Position numbers and translations under genes: made by a program
The notes under the pieces: model-generated
Database searches by the model: none
Told to the model about the DNA's origin: nothing
Seen by the model: only the letters and a program-made list of their open reading frames with translations
Part shown: piece by piece, positions 25,801-33,600 of the stretch
Layout of the letters: each line of letters starts with the position of its first letter
Numbering within the stretch: the stretch's first letter is position 1
Origin: Alkalimonas mucilaginosa
GTDB taxonomy: Bacteria > Pseudomonadota > Gammaproteobacteria > Enterobacterales > Alteromonadaceae
DNA length: 64,000 nucleotides
Assembly (NCBI RefSeq): GCF_036327005.1
Contig: NZ_JAUGZK010000012.1
Span: 1 to 64,000 of the forward strand
Direction of reading: 5' to 3'

Positions 25801-28625
25801 AGGTTACGGCTTTGCTGGCGGTTCAGGTAATTCAGTGCACCATCACTTTTTACCCCCACCAGCTCGGTGAGCGGTGACACCAGGGCACTGCGTCTGCTTT
25901 GCACACTGCGGCCACCGCCGCCGTCAAAGCCGGCGCTGGTCAGTACCAACTGGTAGGTACCGCCACTGTACTGCTGCAATGGCAGCGCAAAGCGGGCGGT
26001 GCCATCGGCATCGGTTTCCTGCTCATCCAGGCTTTGACGCACCCGGCTCCGGCTGAGTTGCTCATGCTGTGGGGCGATAAACTTGTGCTCCGGGTACTGG
26101 CTAAAATGGAAATTGGTCGGGATCAATTCCATGTTGGCAGTGACCCGCCGTTGCTGTGCCGGGGTGCCAAACAAATTATCCAACTGAATGTGCAGTGCCA
26201 GATCCTCTGGCGATAACCAGCCCGAATCGTTGGCCGCGGCCTGGTGTTGATAAAAGCGGCTGCTGATTTTCAGCGTATCCGGCTGAAACTCCTCCACACT
26301 AAAACGAACCGAACCCAGGTGTTGCCGGGTCTGACCATGCTGATCCAGCAGGCTGATGCTGGCATGGTAGTTGCCCGTCTCACTGTGCGGCTGGGTATCA
26401 AGGCTAAAGGTGTGCAACCCACGGCCTGATACACTGAAATTCTGCTGCCAAAACACAGGGCCACGCGGCCCCTGCACCTGTATTTTTAACGGCAATTGCG
26501 CGGCGGCGGCCGATAAATCGTTGTGGCGGATAATGGCAGCCAGCTGCACCTGTTCACCGGGCCGGTAAATGCCCCGGTCGCTGAACAAATACGCATTCAG
26601 TGCCCTGGCACTCTGTTCATCCTGGTAGCGACCATCGGTGGCAAATTTCGAGTAATCCAGTTGGCGGCTGTAACGGTCGTACGGAATAAAGCTGCTGTCG
26701 GTGACGCCACCCCGGCTGCGACTGACCAGGTACACCACCGGCTGACGCTCGCGCTGAAAGTCACTGGTTTTGCCAAAACGGACGCTGCCTTCAGCATTGG
26801 TCGTACCTCTGAGCAGGGCAAGACCATTGCGGCCCAACAGCTCCACTTTAGCCCCAACTACCGGCTTGCCATCCGCCACCGACATCACAAAAATGTGCTG
26901 GCTGCTATCGGCATGATGCTTGACCAGCACCCCTAAATCACTGACCAGCACCACCCGCTTATCCAGTTGCCGGCCCTGGCGCTCTGGCCGCGCCGGATCG
27001 TATTCAGACAGCTCAATAAAAAACAACCCCATGCCGGCCTCCGCCAGGTAAGGCGCTAAGGCTAACGACAGGTAATTGGCTTGCCTGGCATGCGAGCCAG
27101 CCAGGGCAAAGGTATGCTCAAAACTGCTGCTGATATTGCTTTCATTAAAGCTGCGGTTGTAAAAGTATGGCTGGCTGATGTCGCCACCCGTCTGGCTGAT
27201 AAAGTGGTTCAACTCGCCCGGCAGCAATTTATGCAGCCGCACCCGCACGCCCGGAAGGCCACGGCTCAGTAGATGCAACCGCTGCTCACCACTTAGGGTA
27301 AGCAGCGCACCCTCGCCCACTATGTGGGCTTCTTTGGGATAGGCCGGGGCCTGCACCACAGCACGGTACTCATTGGCCAGGGTAAAATCACTGGTCGACT
27401 GCAGGCCCTGGGGTACACTGACAAACAGACTTTGGCCTGGCGGCAGATCCAGCCGGATGCTAAAGGCGTGGTCGTGCGATTCGGCCGTTGGCATCAGTTC
27501 AAAAGTAAGCGGGCTGGCCTGTTGCAACACGCTGCTGGTCACTTCGCCCGGTGCCCAGCGGTAGTTATTGCGCTGTGGGTGACGGGGCAAGGCATAGAGT
27601 TTTAGGTGCTGTTGCAGCTCTGTACGGCTAATGCGGTCGGTAAAGCTGAGCAGCAGCATTTGCTCCGGCTCCTGCTCCGGGGTGCGAATAATATCGGTGC
27701 GCAGCTCTTCCACTTTTAAGAAGCTGCTTGTATCCGGCACCAGCAACTGCTGCGCGTATTCCTGCTGCGTTTTGCCCGAACCGTTTTGCGCGCTGACGCC
27801 AGCTTTTAACAACAGGTTCAGGTATTGTTCGCGCTCAGGCAAGCGGATGGCGGCAGATTGCAGGTAGAATTCACGGCCGCTTTCATCGGCACTCAGGCTA
27901 AAGCTCAGTGGCTCGGCCCGGCGCTGACTATCGGCACCATCGGGTCGCATCATCATGGAAAGTTGCGCTTTGACGCTGTCGGGGTCCACCGGGTGGCTAA
28001 AACGCAGTGTTGCTACGATTTGCCGGGTGTTTTGCTCGGTTGGATGCTGGTAAAAGCGTAACTGGTTGATGCTGGCGGTAAGCGGGACTGTCTCAAAGCT
28101 GTAGCGATCGGTTGCCAGTAAGGTACCGGGCGCAAAGATGCTGCGGTTCAGCCGTAGCTGATAGCGCTGGCCAGCCGGCCAGGCCTGCTCAGGGGTAAAG
28201 GTAAGGGTGTTGTCGTCCTGCCACAGCCATTGCCCCTCGATGTGCGGGCTCAAACTGGCGCCTTCGGTGAGTACTTCGCCAATCAAATCCAGCCGGGCGG
28301 CCGAAAGTTCTGGCACAGCGCCCTCTTGCCCGGTCTGATCGTAGTGAAACTGCAGCTGCAGCATGCTGGGTTGCTCGACATCATCCAGATAATGCCCAAG
28401 GGCTGGGCTTTGCACCGTTGCCTTTACTTGCAGTGGCTTGGGAAGCTGTTGCCAGTAGGCATAGCCCGCCACCAAGGCACTTAGCAGTACCAGCACGGCC
28501 AGCACCGCGCCCCAAAAACGCCCCGGCTGCTGCCTGACTAGCTGGCACAGCCGCTGCACCCAACCAGGAGCTGTCCAGTGGACCGAGCCAAAAATCGTAC
28601 GAAGCAATGAAGCCGAGCCAGACAT
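22788..28625 (-). CDS. Bacterial alpha-2-macroglobulin with thioester site
   Basis: 1945 residues, start ATG 28625 with AAGGATCC ahead. It traps attacking proteases in the periplasm and is thought to work with PBP1C to protect or repair the wall after host or competitor damage. The thioester motif CTEQ is present (Cys1479, in HGCTEQVV), so this is the trapping type (YfhM) and not YfaS. The N-terminus carries a membrane anchor at about 38-58 (AVLAVLVLLSALVAGYAYW) with no lipobox Cys at its end, unlike many homologues, which are lipoproteins. MG-type repeats and the bait region (LSSLVKQRDG to RLMVTGSRL) fill the middle. Confidence 0.92.
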   Translation of the reverse strand: MSGSASLLRTIFGSVHWTAPGWVQRLCQLVRQQPGRFWGAVLAVLVLLSALVAGYAYWQQLPKPLQVKATVQSPALGHYLDDVEQPSMLQLQFHYDQTGQEGAVPELSAARLDLIGEVLTEGASLSPHIEGQWLWQDDNTLTFTPEQAWPAGQRYQLRLNRSIFAPGTLLATDRYSFETVPLTASINQLRFYQHPTEQNTRQIVATLRFSHPVDPDSVKAQLSMMMRPDGADSQRRAEPLSFSLSADESGREFYLQSAAIRLPEREQYLNLLLKAGVSAQNGSGKTQQEYAQQLLVPDTSSFLKVEELRTDIIRTPEQEPEQMLLLSFTDRISRTELQQHLKLYALPRHPQRNNYRWAPGEVTSSVLQQASPLTFELMPTAESHDHAFSIRLDLPPGQSLFVSVPQGLQSTSDFTLANEYRAVVQAPAYPKEAHIVGEGALLTLSGEQRLHLLSRGLPGVRVRLHKLLPGELNHFISQTGGDISQPYFYNRSFNESNISSSFEHTFALAGSHARQANYLSLALAPYLAEAGMGLFFIELSEYDPARPERQGRQLDKRVVLVSDLGVLVKHHADSSQHIFVMSVADGKPVVGAKVELLGRNGLALLRGTTNAEGSVRFGKTSDFQRERQPVVYLVSRSRGGVTDSSFIPYDRYSRQLDYSKFATDGRYQDEQSARALNAYLFSDRGIYRPGEQVQLAAIIRHNDLSAAAAQLPLKIQVQGPRGPVFWQQNFSVSGRGLHTFSLDTQPHSETGNYHASISLLDQHGQTRQHLGSVRFSVEEFQPDTLKISSRFYQHQAAANDSGWLSPEDLALHIQLDNLFGTPAQQRRVTANMELIPTNFHFSQYPEHKFIAPQHEQLSRSRVRQSLDEQETDADGTARFALPLQQYSGGTYQLVLTSAGFDGGGGRSVQSRRSALVSPLTELVGVKSDGALNYLNRQQSRNLQFIAINPELQQIELDGITLKLVEQRPLSSLVKQRDGTYQYQSIVQQLTVSESPFRIEATGSDYALPTDTAGDFELQLVKDDQLLGKVAFSVVGAGNISAMLEKNAALQVRLNKPAYQAGERIELNITAPYTGSGLISIESDKVHAFRWFTADTTSSIQSIEVPEGIEGNAYINVSFVRGADSDALFVSPLSYAVVPFDIDRSKRELAIQLQAPEEVRPGQAFRLDYQTDRPADLLLYGVDEGILQVAGYQLPDPLGHYLQKRALQVRSLQMLDLILPEFSALQRQLAGVGGDAERLMVTGSRLMLDSNLNPFARRAEQPGVFWLGVVKADTELASRQVTVPASFSGNLKLMAVAVGDEAFAAVSQDLRVRGPFVLTPEVLTSAAPGDAFDINLSVANGVKGSGQDAPIRVALSLPDNLTAIGDTEQLLFISENSEQSARFRVQAGAVPGEASLSFSATYQQGELMEQASRSVSLSIRPASHYQSSLKAGYAAKGPVHLATRYPLYDAFAKQQVIASANPLVLAESFTHYLEQYPHGCTEQVVSQVFPWLGLVQQPSYQAQWPQLNEKFAVLIQKLAERQQSDGGFSFWPDGYHSADFPSIYAMHFLLVAREQGLVVPDYLYQSGLGYLRQLARQAGGNLYQARLRANAIYLLTRSGEVTTNYLVELHERLEQQHKQAWKSDITAIYMAASYQLLQQPELARPLLSGYRLGKGSALQSAYLARTTTALPPFANPAFQSQLSLDAQYVYLLSSHFSERARALDGQDLLALLQPVFQGQYNTIASAYTVLALSAYGQLQSDAAATVPDFYQLDLSGERSALPLLEDASAIPRAAVSTAAAHIVLESQQPLFYALSESGFSQEPPTQAVANQLEVVRDYLDANGQQVSSASQGDELTVRLRLRSVSGGWHSNVAVVDLLPAGFSVVRSSVPRDSGRWRADYVDIREDRLVYYASFGPQMTELRYQVKVTAAGDFAVPAVLAQSMYDLSVQASTAPGRFVVTQADATR

Positions 28626-28731
28626 AACGGATCCTTGTTTATGGTTAGGGAGTAGTGGGGCTTGTGGGGCCGCTCAACCGGAGTTCTGCCAGTATAGGCC
28701 AATAAGCTTAATCCGTGATGAACTTTCGTTG

Positions 28732-28750
28732 TGGCGCACCCGTCAGGATT
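28732..28750 (-). repeat. Duplicated 3' end of tRNA-Arg
   Basis: Nineteen bases beginning TGGCGCACCCG are identical to the 3' end (with CCA) of the tRNA-Arg gene at 28963-29039, in the same orientation and 231 bases away. Such copies form when an element integrates at, or repeats spread from, a tRNA end. Confidence 0.75.
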
Positions 28751-28751
28751 A

Positions 28752-28892
28752 CTCGGGCTATCCCTGCCCTCGCCCTAAAGGGCCCGCTGAAGCGGTTCAA
28801 AAACGCTCCCGGCGTTTTTGTATCTCGGGCTATCCCTGCCCTCGCCCTAAAGGGCCCGCTGAAGCGGTTCAAAAACGCTCCCGGCGTTTTTG
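28752..28892. repeat. Two tandem copies of a 72-bp repeat next to tRNA-Arg
   Basis: The unit starts CTCGGGCTATCCCTGCCC and ends GGCGTTTTTG; copies begin at 28752 and 28824 and are identical over about 69 bases. Each contains AACGC-N5-GCGTT and GGGCCCGC-type palindromic segments. The frames through it are open in several phases, but this is a repeat and not a gene. It sits between the tRNA-end copy and the tRNA. Confidence 0.8.
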
Positions 28893-28929
28893 TCGAAGAA
28901 GGTTCTCATCCGGCGAGGTACTGTAAATG

Positions 28930-28953
28930 AAAAAACCGCCGAAGTGGCGGTTT
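28930..28953 (-). terminator. Rho-independent terminator of tRNA-Arg
   Basis: On the minus strand AACCGCC-ACTTC-GGCGGTT forms a 7-bp stem followed by a run of T, 10 bases after the tRNA 3' end. Confidence 0.85.
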
Positions 28954-28962
28954 ATTCATTTA

Positions 28963-29039
<77 letters not shown>

Positions 29040-29066
29040 TTTGCAACGCTGGGTTACAAGCTGCGC

Positions 29067-29095
29067 ATTATAGACAGGCTTTGGGGCGAAGTCTA
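29067..29095 (-). promoter_or_regulatory. Promoter of tRNA-Arg
   Basis: On the minus strand a perfect TATAAT lies 27 bases before the tRNA and TAGACT (4 of 6 to TTGACA) lies 17 bases further up. Confidence 0.65.
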
Positions 29096-29229
29096 TCGCT
29101 AGGCTGCGCATTTTTCAGGCGATCAGTTTTTTCAGGCTTTTACCGTGATTTTCCCGGTGGCTGAAGAGCTTTACTTTGCGAAGCTGCGATCAAACGTTAT
29201 GCTATACAGACAATAGTGTCGGAGCCTTC

Positions 29230-31164
29230 ATGCATACCCCTGTCAAACTGCTGTCTGTATGGCAATGGTGCTTGCTATTGTTGTCTTTAGTATCCTGCGT
29301 GCTGATTACTGAAAATCTGGTACAACAGGATGTGGCCTATGCCAAAGGCCAGCAACTGGAGCAGCAAGTCGCCAATGCAGGCCATATCCGTTCTTTTTTA
29401 GAGACCGAATTAAACCGGGCGCTGTATTTAAGCTTTGGTTTGTCTGCGTATGTACAGGCCAATAAAGGCAAGGTGACCGCAGAAGAGTTCAATGTGCTGC
29501 TACCGGAACTGGTGCAGCTGGGCTTATACATCCGCAATATTGGTGTGGCACCAAACAATCGCATTAGCTATATCTACCCATTGGAAGGCAATGAAGCAGC
29601 GCTTGGCCTGTATTACCCGGATGTCCCTGAGCAATGGCCGGCTGTACAGCAAGTTATTGAAAGTCAGCAAGGCCGTTTAGTTGGCCCGGTGCAATTGCGC
29701 CAGGGTGGGCTTGGCTTTATTCACCGTTTGCCGGTGTATATCGACAACACCTATTGGGGCATCATCAGCATCGTGGTAGAGCCTTCCAAGTTGTGGCAAG
29801 AGCTGCAGCTGATTATGGACAGATACGGCATTGAGGCCGGGCTGCGCAGCCAGTTGGAAGATGGCAGCTTTAGTGAAAGCTTTGTCGGCAACAATGCCCT
29901 GTTTTATGACGACAGTCTGCTGTTAGCTTTAACCATACGGGGTGCTGAGTGGCAATTAGCCATTCGCTCGACCGATCCACTGAAAGGCCGCACGAGCGAA
30001 ATTCGTCTGGTCGGCTACTCGGTCACCTTGCTGCTGCTGATGCTGATCAGTTGGTTGACCGCTTCACGTCACCAGTTGCAACAATCCAGCCATCAGCTTA
30101 ATTTGCAGCAGCAGTACCTTAGCACCGTGATGGACAATGTTGCCGATGCCATTATTACCACCGACGCCAATGGCCATATCGAGCGCATTAACCAGGCGGC
30201 AGCCACAATTTTTGGCCTGAGTATGAATCAATTGGAAGGGGTGCATTGGTCGTCTTTGCTGGATGATCCACAAGAACAATATGCGCTGTTACAAGCAACC
30301 ACGGACCCAACCAAAGTCGCAAAAACGCAAGGGCGAAACCACTTTGATCAAGCCTTCCCATTGGAGCTGTCACGCTCTGAAGTTGAGTTTAACCAACTGA
30401 AAAAAAATGTGATCCTGCTGCGCGATATGACTGAACGCCATAAAGTGGATCGCTTAAAAAATGAGTTTGTCTCCACGGTCAGCCATGAACTACGTACCCC
30501 GCTTACCGCCATCAATGGCAGTATTGGCCTGGTGCTGGGCGGTGTGATGGGTTCCGTCAGCCCGCAGGTTCAGCAACTGCTGCAAACTGCCTACGACAAT
30601 TGCGCTCATTTAACACACTTAATTAATGATCTGCTGGATATGGAAAAACTGGAAGCTGGTAAGATGCGCTTTCAGCTGCAACCTGTGGTGCTGGACCAAC
30701 TGCTGCAGCAGTGCATCGAACAAAATCAGCCGCTGGCGGCACAGGCACACTTAAAATTAGAGCTGCAAACCCAGCCAACCCCCAGCCTGGTTCGGGTCGA
30801 TCCGGTACGTTTGCAGCAAGTCGTTACCAATTTACTCTCCAATGCCATCAAGTATGCGCCTATCAACAGTACCGTGGAGATCCGGCTTCAGACCGAAGCC
30901 ACTCAGGCCAAAGTCATGATTCTGGATCACGGCAGCGGGGTGCCGGAGCATTTCCAGCCGTTGCTGTTCCAAAAGTTTGCACAGGCCGACAGCTCCGACC
31001 GCAAACAGCAATCAGGATCAGGGCTTGGCCTGGCTATAGCCCGCTCGCTGATCCTGGCAATGCATGGCGATATAGGCTACCAGCCATTACAGCCACATGG
31101 CAGCTGTTTTTACTTTACTCTACCGGTTGCCAACCCTGATCCTGGCCAGGCAAACAGCAATTGA
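29230..31164 (+). CDS. CHASE-PAS hybrid-free sensor histidine kinase
   Basis: 644 residues from ATG 29230 (GGAG 5 bases ahead); an upstream in-frame ATG at 29176 lacks a ribosome site. Two membrane segments (about 8-28 and 257-277) enclose a periplasmic CHASE sensor (IRNIGVAPNNRISYIYPLEG). It is followed by a PAS domain (VMDNVADAIITTDANGHI), a HisKA with phospho-accepting His in STVSHELRTPLTAI, and a HATPase (NLLSNAIKYAP, LDHGSGVPE, GSGLGLAIARS). There is no receiver domain and no response-regulator gene beside it, so it is an orphan kinase. The signal is likely a small extracellular molecule, as for other CHASE proteins. Confidence 0.9.
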   Translation: MHTPVKLLSVWQWCLLLLSLVSCVLITENLVQQDVAYAKGQQLEQQVANAGHIRSFLETELNRALYLSFGLSAYVQANKGKVTAEEFNVLLPELVQLGLYIRNIGVAPNNRISYIYPLEGNEAALGLYYPDVPEQWPAVQQVIESQQGRLVGPVQLRQGGLGFIHRLPVYIDNTYWGIISIVVEPSKLWQELQLIMDRYGIEAGLRSQLEDGSFSESFVGNNALFYDDSLLLALTIRGAEWQLAIRSTDPLKGRTSEIRLVGYSVTLLLLMLISWLTASRHQLQQSSHQLNLQQQYLSTVMDNVADAIITTDANGHIERINQAAATIFGLSMNQLEGVHWSSLLDDPQEQYALLQATTDPTKVAKTQGRNHFDQAFPLELSRSEVEFNQLKKNVILLRDMTERHKVDRLKNEFVSTVSHELRTPLTAINGSIGLVLGGVMGSVSPQVQQLLQTAYDNCAHLTHLINDLLDMEKLEAGKMRFQLQPVVLDQLLQQCIEQNQPLAAQAHLKLELQTQPTPSLVRVDPVRLQQVVTNLLSNAIKYAPINSTVEIRLQTEATQAKVMILDHGSGVPEHFQPLLFQKFAQADSSDRKQQSGSGLGLAIARSLILAMHGDIGYQPLQPHGSCFYFTLPVANPDPGQANSN

Positions 31165-31256
31165 GCCTCCCCAGCCTGCCAGTCAGCGGTAAAACATGAT
31201 TTCTACTTTTTTTTTTGGCATACTCGACCAGTTAAGCTGCTTGTCTGTGCGTGAAT

Positions 31257-31284
31257 TTGCCGGCAGCTGACTCAAAAATAGAAT
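31257..31284 (+). promoter_or_regulatory. Promoter of the M3 peptidase gene
   Basis: TTGCCG and TAGAAT are separated by 16 bases, 38 bases before the ATG. The hexamers match consensus at 4 and 5 of 6 positions. Confidence 0.5.
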
Positions 31285-31321
31285 AATGCATTCGCACACT
31301 TCGCCTCGAAGGAGAAAAACT

Positions 31322-33493
31322 ATGCGCAAAACTCTGATTGCTACCGCAATTGGTGCAGCACTCACTTTAAGTGCTTGCTCTGAACAACCAAGTACCCCAG
31401 CCGATTTATCTGCCGATACCACCGTTGAAGCCATGGTAGACGTAGCCAGTGAGAATCCTTTTTTCCAGCCCTTTGCTTTGCAGTACGAAGCGCCGGATTT
31501 CCGTCTGATTGACGACGCACACTTTTTGCCAGCCTTTGAAGAGGGTATGGCACGGCATATGGCCGAAATTAACGCTATCGCGAACAATCCTGAGCCTGCA
31601 ACCTTTGAGAATACCATCGTCGCGATGGAACGTAGTGGCGATATGCTGACACGGGTGTCACGGGTATTTTTTAACTTGTCTGGTACCGACAGCAACGAAA
31701 AGCGCCGCGGAATTGCACGTGAGTTGTCGCCTAAGCTGTCTGCTCATTCGGACAATATCAACCTGAACCCTGCGCTGTTCGCCCGGGTAGAAGCCATTTA
31801 CAACCAGCGTGAAGCATTGGGTTTGGATGCTGAGTCTGCCCGTCTGCTGGATGTGTACTACGATCGCTTCGTCCGCTCCGGAGCTACTCTGACCGAAGAT
31901 CAGCAAGTGAAAATCCGCGCTCTGAATGAAGAGCACTCCAATCTTACTACCCAGTTCTCACAGAACCAGCTGGCCATTACCCGTGATATCGCGGTAGTTG
32001 TGGACAATGTGGAAGAGCTGGATGGCTTGTCCGACAGCCAGATCCGGGCCGCAGCCACTGCCGCCGAGGCCGCCGGGCATGAAGGCAAGTACCTGCTAAG
32101 CATCACCAATACCACCCGTCAGCCAATTTTAACTTCGCTGAATAATCGCGAACTGCGTCAACGGGTATGGGAGGCATCTGCTTTCCGTGGTACTTCTGGC
32201 GAGCTGGATGTGCGCCCTATCGTATCGCGTTTAGCGCAGATCCGTGCCGAGCGTGCTCAGTTACTGGGGTATAACAACTGGGCCGAGTACCAGTTGGAAA
32301 ACACCATGGCAGAAACACCACAAAATGTACTGGATATGCTGACCAGTATGGTGCCGGCTGTCGTCGCCAATACCAAACAGGAGCAGGCTGATATTCAGGA
32401 AATGATCCGTCGTCATGGTGGGGATTTCGAAGTCCAGCCATGGGACTGGGAATATTACGCTGAACTGGTGCGTCAGGAAAAATACGATCTGGATGAAAAC
32501 GAAGTAAAACAATACTTCGAGTTTAACCGTGTCTTACACGATGGCGTGTTCTACACCATGAACCGCTTGTATGGTATCCGCTTTGAACCACGGCCTGATC
32601 TGCCAGTGTACCACCCGGATGTAGAAGCCTACGAGGTGTTTGATCACGACGGCACCAGCCTGGCTATTTTCTACGCCGATTACTTTGCCCGTGAAGGCAA
32701 ACGCGGTGGTGCCTGGATGAGTTCCTTTGTTGGCCAGTCGCACCTACTGGGTAAAAAGCCTGTGGTAGTGAATGTGATGAACATTCCTAAAGCGCCTGAA
32801 GGTGAGCCAACGCTGATCAGCTATGATCACACCACCACCATCTTCCACGAGCTGGGTCACGGCATTCACGGCATGTTCTCCAATGTGAAGTACCCAAGCC
32901 TGGCCGGTACCGCCGTATCACGCGACTTCGTTGAGTTCCCGTCTACTTTCGAAGAAGACTGGGCCGCTCACCCCGAAGTATTGGCGAACTACGCCAAGCA
33001 CCATGAAAGCGGTGAGCCAATTCCGTCTGAGCTGCTGGAAAAAATCATGCAATCGCGCAGCTTCAACCAGGGCTTCGATACGCTGGAATACATTGCGGCC
33101 TCTTTCCTTGATATGGAATGGCACACCCTAAGCGCAGATGCATCACTGCAGAATGTCGAGCAGTTTGAAGCCGCTGCACTGGCCAAATACGGGGTTGATT
33201 TACCAGCGGTACCTCCGCGTTACAAATCAACCTTCTTCAATCACTCCATTGGTGGTGGCTATTCAGCCGGCTACTATGCCTATATGTGGAGTGAAATTCT
33301 GGCAGCGGATGCTTTTGCCTATGTGCAAAGCCGGGGCGGTCTGACCCGTGAGAACGGCGATCATTACCGCAAAAACATCCTGGAAGTGGGTAACTCACGG
33401 CCACCGATGGAATCCTACATCAAGTTCCGTGGCCAGGAGCCAACCACCGATGCGCTGTTGATCCGCCGCGGTTTGAAAACTCAACTGGATTAA
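31322..33493 (+). CDS. dcp: Peptidyl-dipeptidase Dcp-type M3 metallopeptidase, lipoprotein
   Basis: 723 residues. ATG 31322 follows GAAGGAG by 7 bases and begins a lipoprotein signal with lipobox LSAC (Cys19), so the mature enzyme is lipid-anchored in the periplasm; E. coli Dcp itself has no such signal. The zinc site is FHELGHGIHG (HExGH) with the downstream Glu in the FVEFPS region. M3 enzymes of this length remove dipeptides from the C-terminus of small peptides. A strong terminator follows. An upstream in-frame ATG (31286) lacks a ribosome site. Confidence 0.92.
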   Translation: MRKTLIATAIGAALTLSACSEQPSTPADLSADTTVEAMVDVASENPFFQPFALQYEAPDFRLIDDAHFLPAFEEGMARHMAEINAIANNPEPATFENTIVAMERSGDMLTRVSRVFFNLSGTDSNEKRRGIARELSPKLSAHSDNINLNPALFARVEAIYNQREALGLDAESARLLDVYYDRFVRSGATLTEDQQVKIRALNEEHSNLTTQFSQNQLAITRDIAVVVDNVEELDGLSDSQIRAAATAAEAAGHEGKYLLSITNTTRQPILTSLNNRELRQRVWEASAFRGTSGELDVRPIVSRLAQIRAERAQLLGYNNWAEYQLENTMAETPQNVLDMLTSMVPAVVANTKQEQADIQEMIRRHGGDFEVQPWDWEYYAELVRQEKYDLDENEVKQYFEFNRVLHDGVFYTMNRLYGIRFEPRPDLPVYHPDVEAYEVFDHDGTSLAIFYADYFAREGKRGGAWMSSFVGQSHLLGKKPVVVNVMNIPKAPEGEPTLISYDHTTTIFHELGHGIHGMFSNVKYPSLAGTAVSRDFVEFPSTFEEDWAAHPEVLANYAKHHESGEPIPSELLEKIMQSRSFNQGFDTLEYIAASFLDMEWHTLSADASLQNVEQFEAAALAKYGVDLPAVPPRYKSTFFNHSIGGGYSAGYYAYMWSEILAADAFAYVQSRGGLTRENGDHYRKNILEVGNSRPPMESYIKFRGQEPTTDALLIRRGLKTQLD

Positions 33494-33510
33494 TAGCCCG
33501 ACACGTTCAA

Positions 33511-33536
33511 ACGGCGCCTGATGGCGCCGTTTTTTT
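33511..33536 (+). terminator. Rho-independent terminator of dcp
   Basis: ACGGCGCC-TGAT-GGCGCCGT forms a perfect 8-bp stem followed by seven T, 18 bases after the stop. Confidence 0.9.
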
Positions 33537-33555
33537 AGCCAAAAACAGCTTCAAC

Positions 33556-33584
33556 AAAAAACGCAGCCAGTGGCTGCGTTTTTT
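33556..33584. terminator. Terminator of pckA, also active in the other direction
   Basis: ACGCAGCC-AGT-GGCTGCGT forms a perfect 8-bp stem, with an A-run on its left (T-run for pckA) and a T-run on its right. Confidence 0.88.
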
Positions 33585-33600
33585 CAAACGGCGTTCACAC

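Noticed and set aside
22800..28600. Long plus-strand open frames opposite the alpha-2-macroglobulin gene
   Set aside because: High-GC coding sequence leaves antisense frames open; they have no ribosome sites and low-complexity products.
28752..28892. Possible CRISPR array
   Set aside because: Only two directly adjacent long copies with no unique spacers and no cas genes nearby.
28715..28930. Overlapping short open frames in the tRNA-Arg repeat region
   Set aside because: They run through two copies of the same 72-bp repeat in two phases and have no ribosome site, so the open frames come from the repeat.
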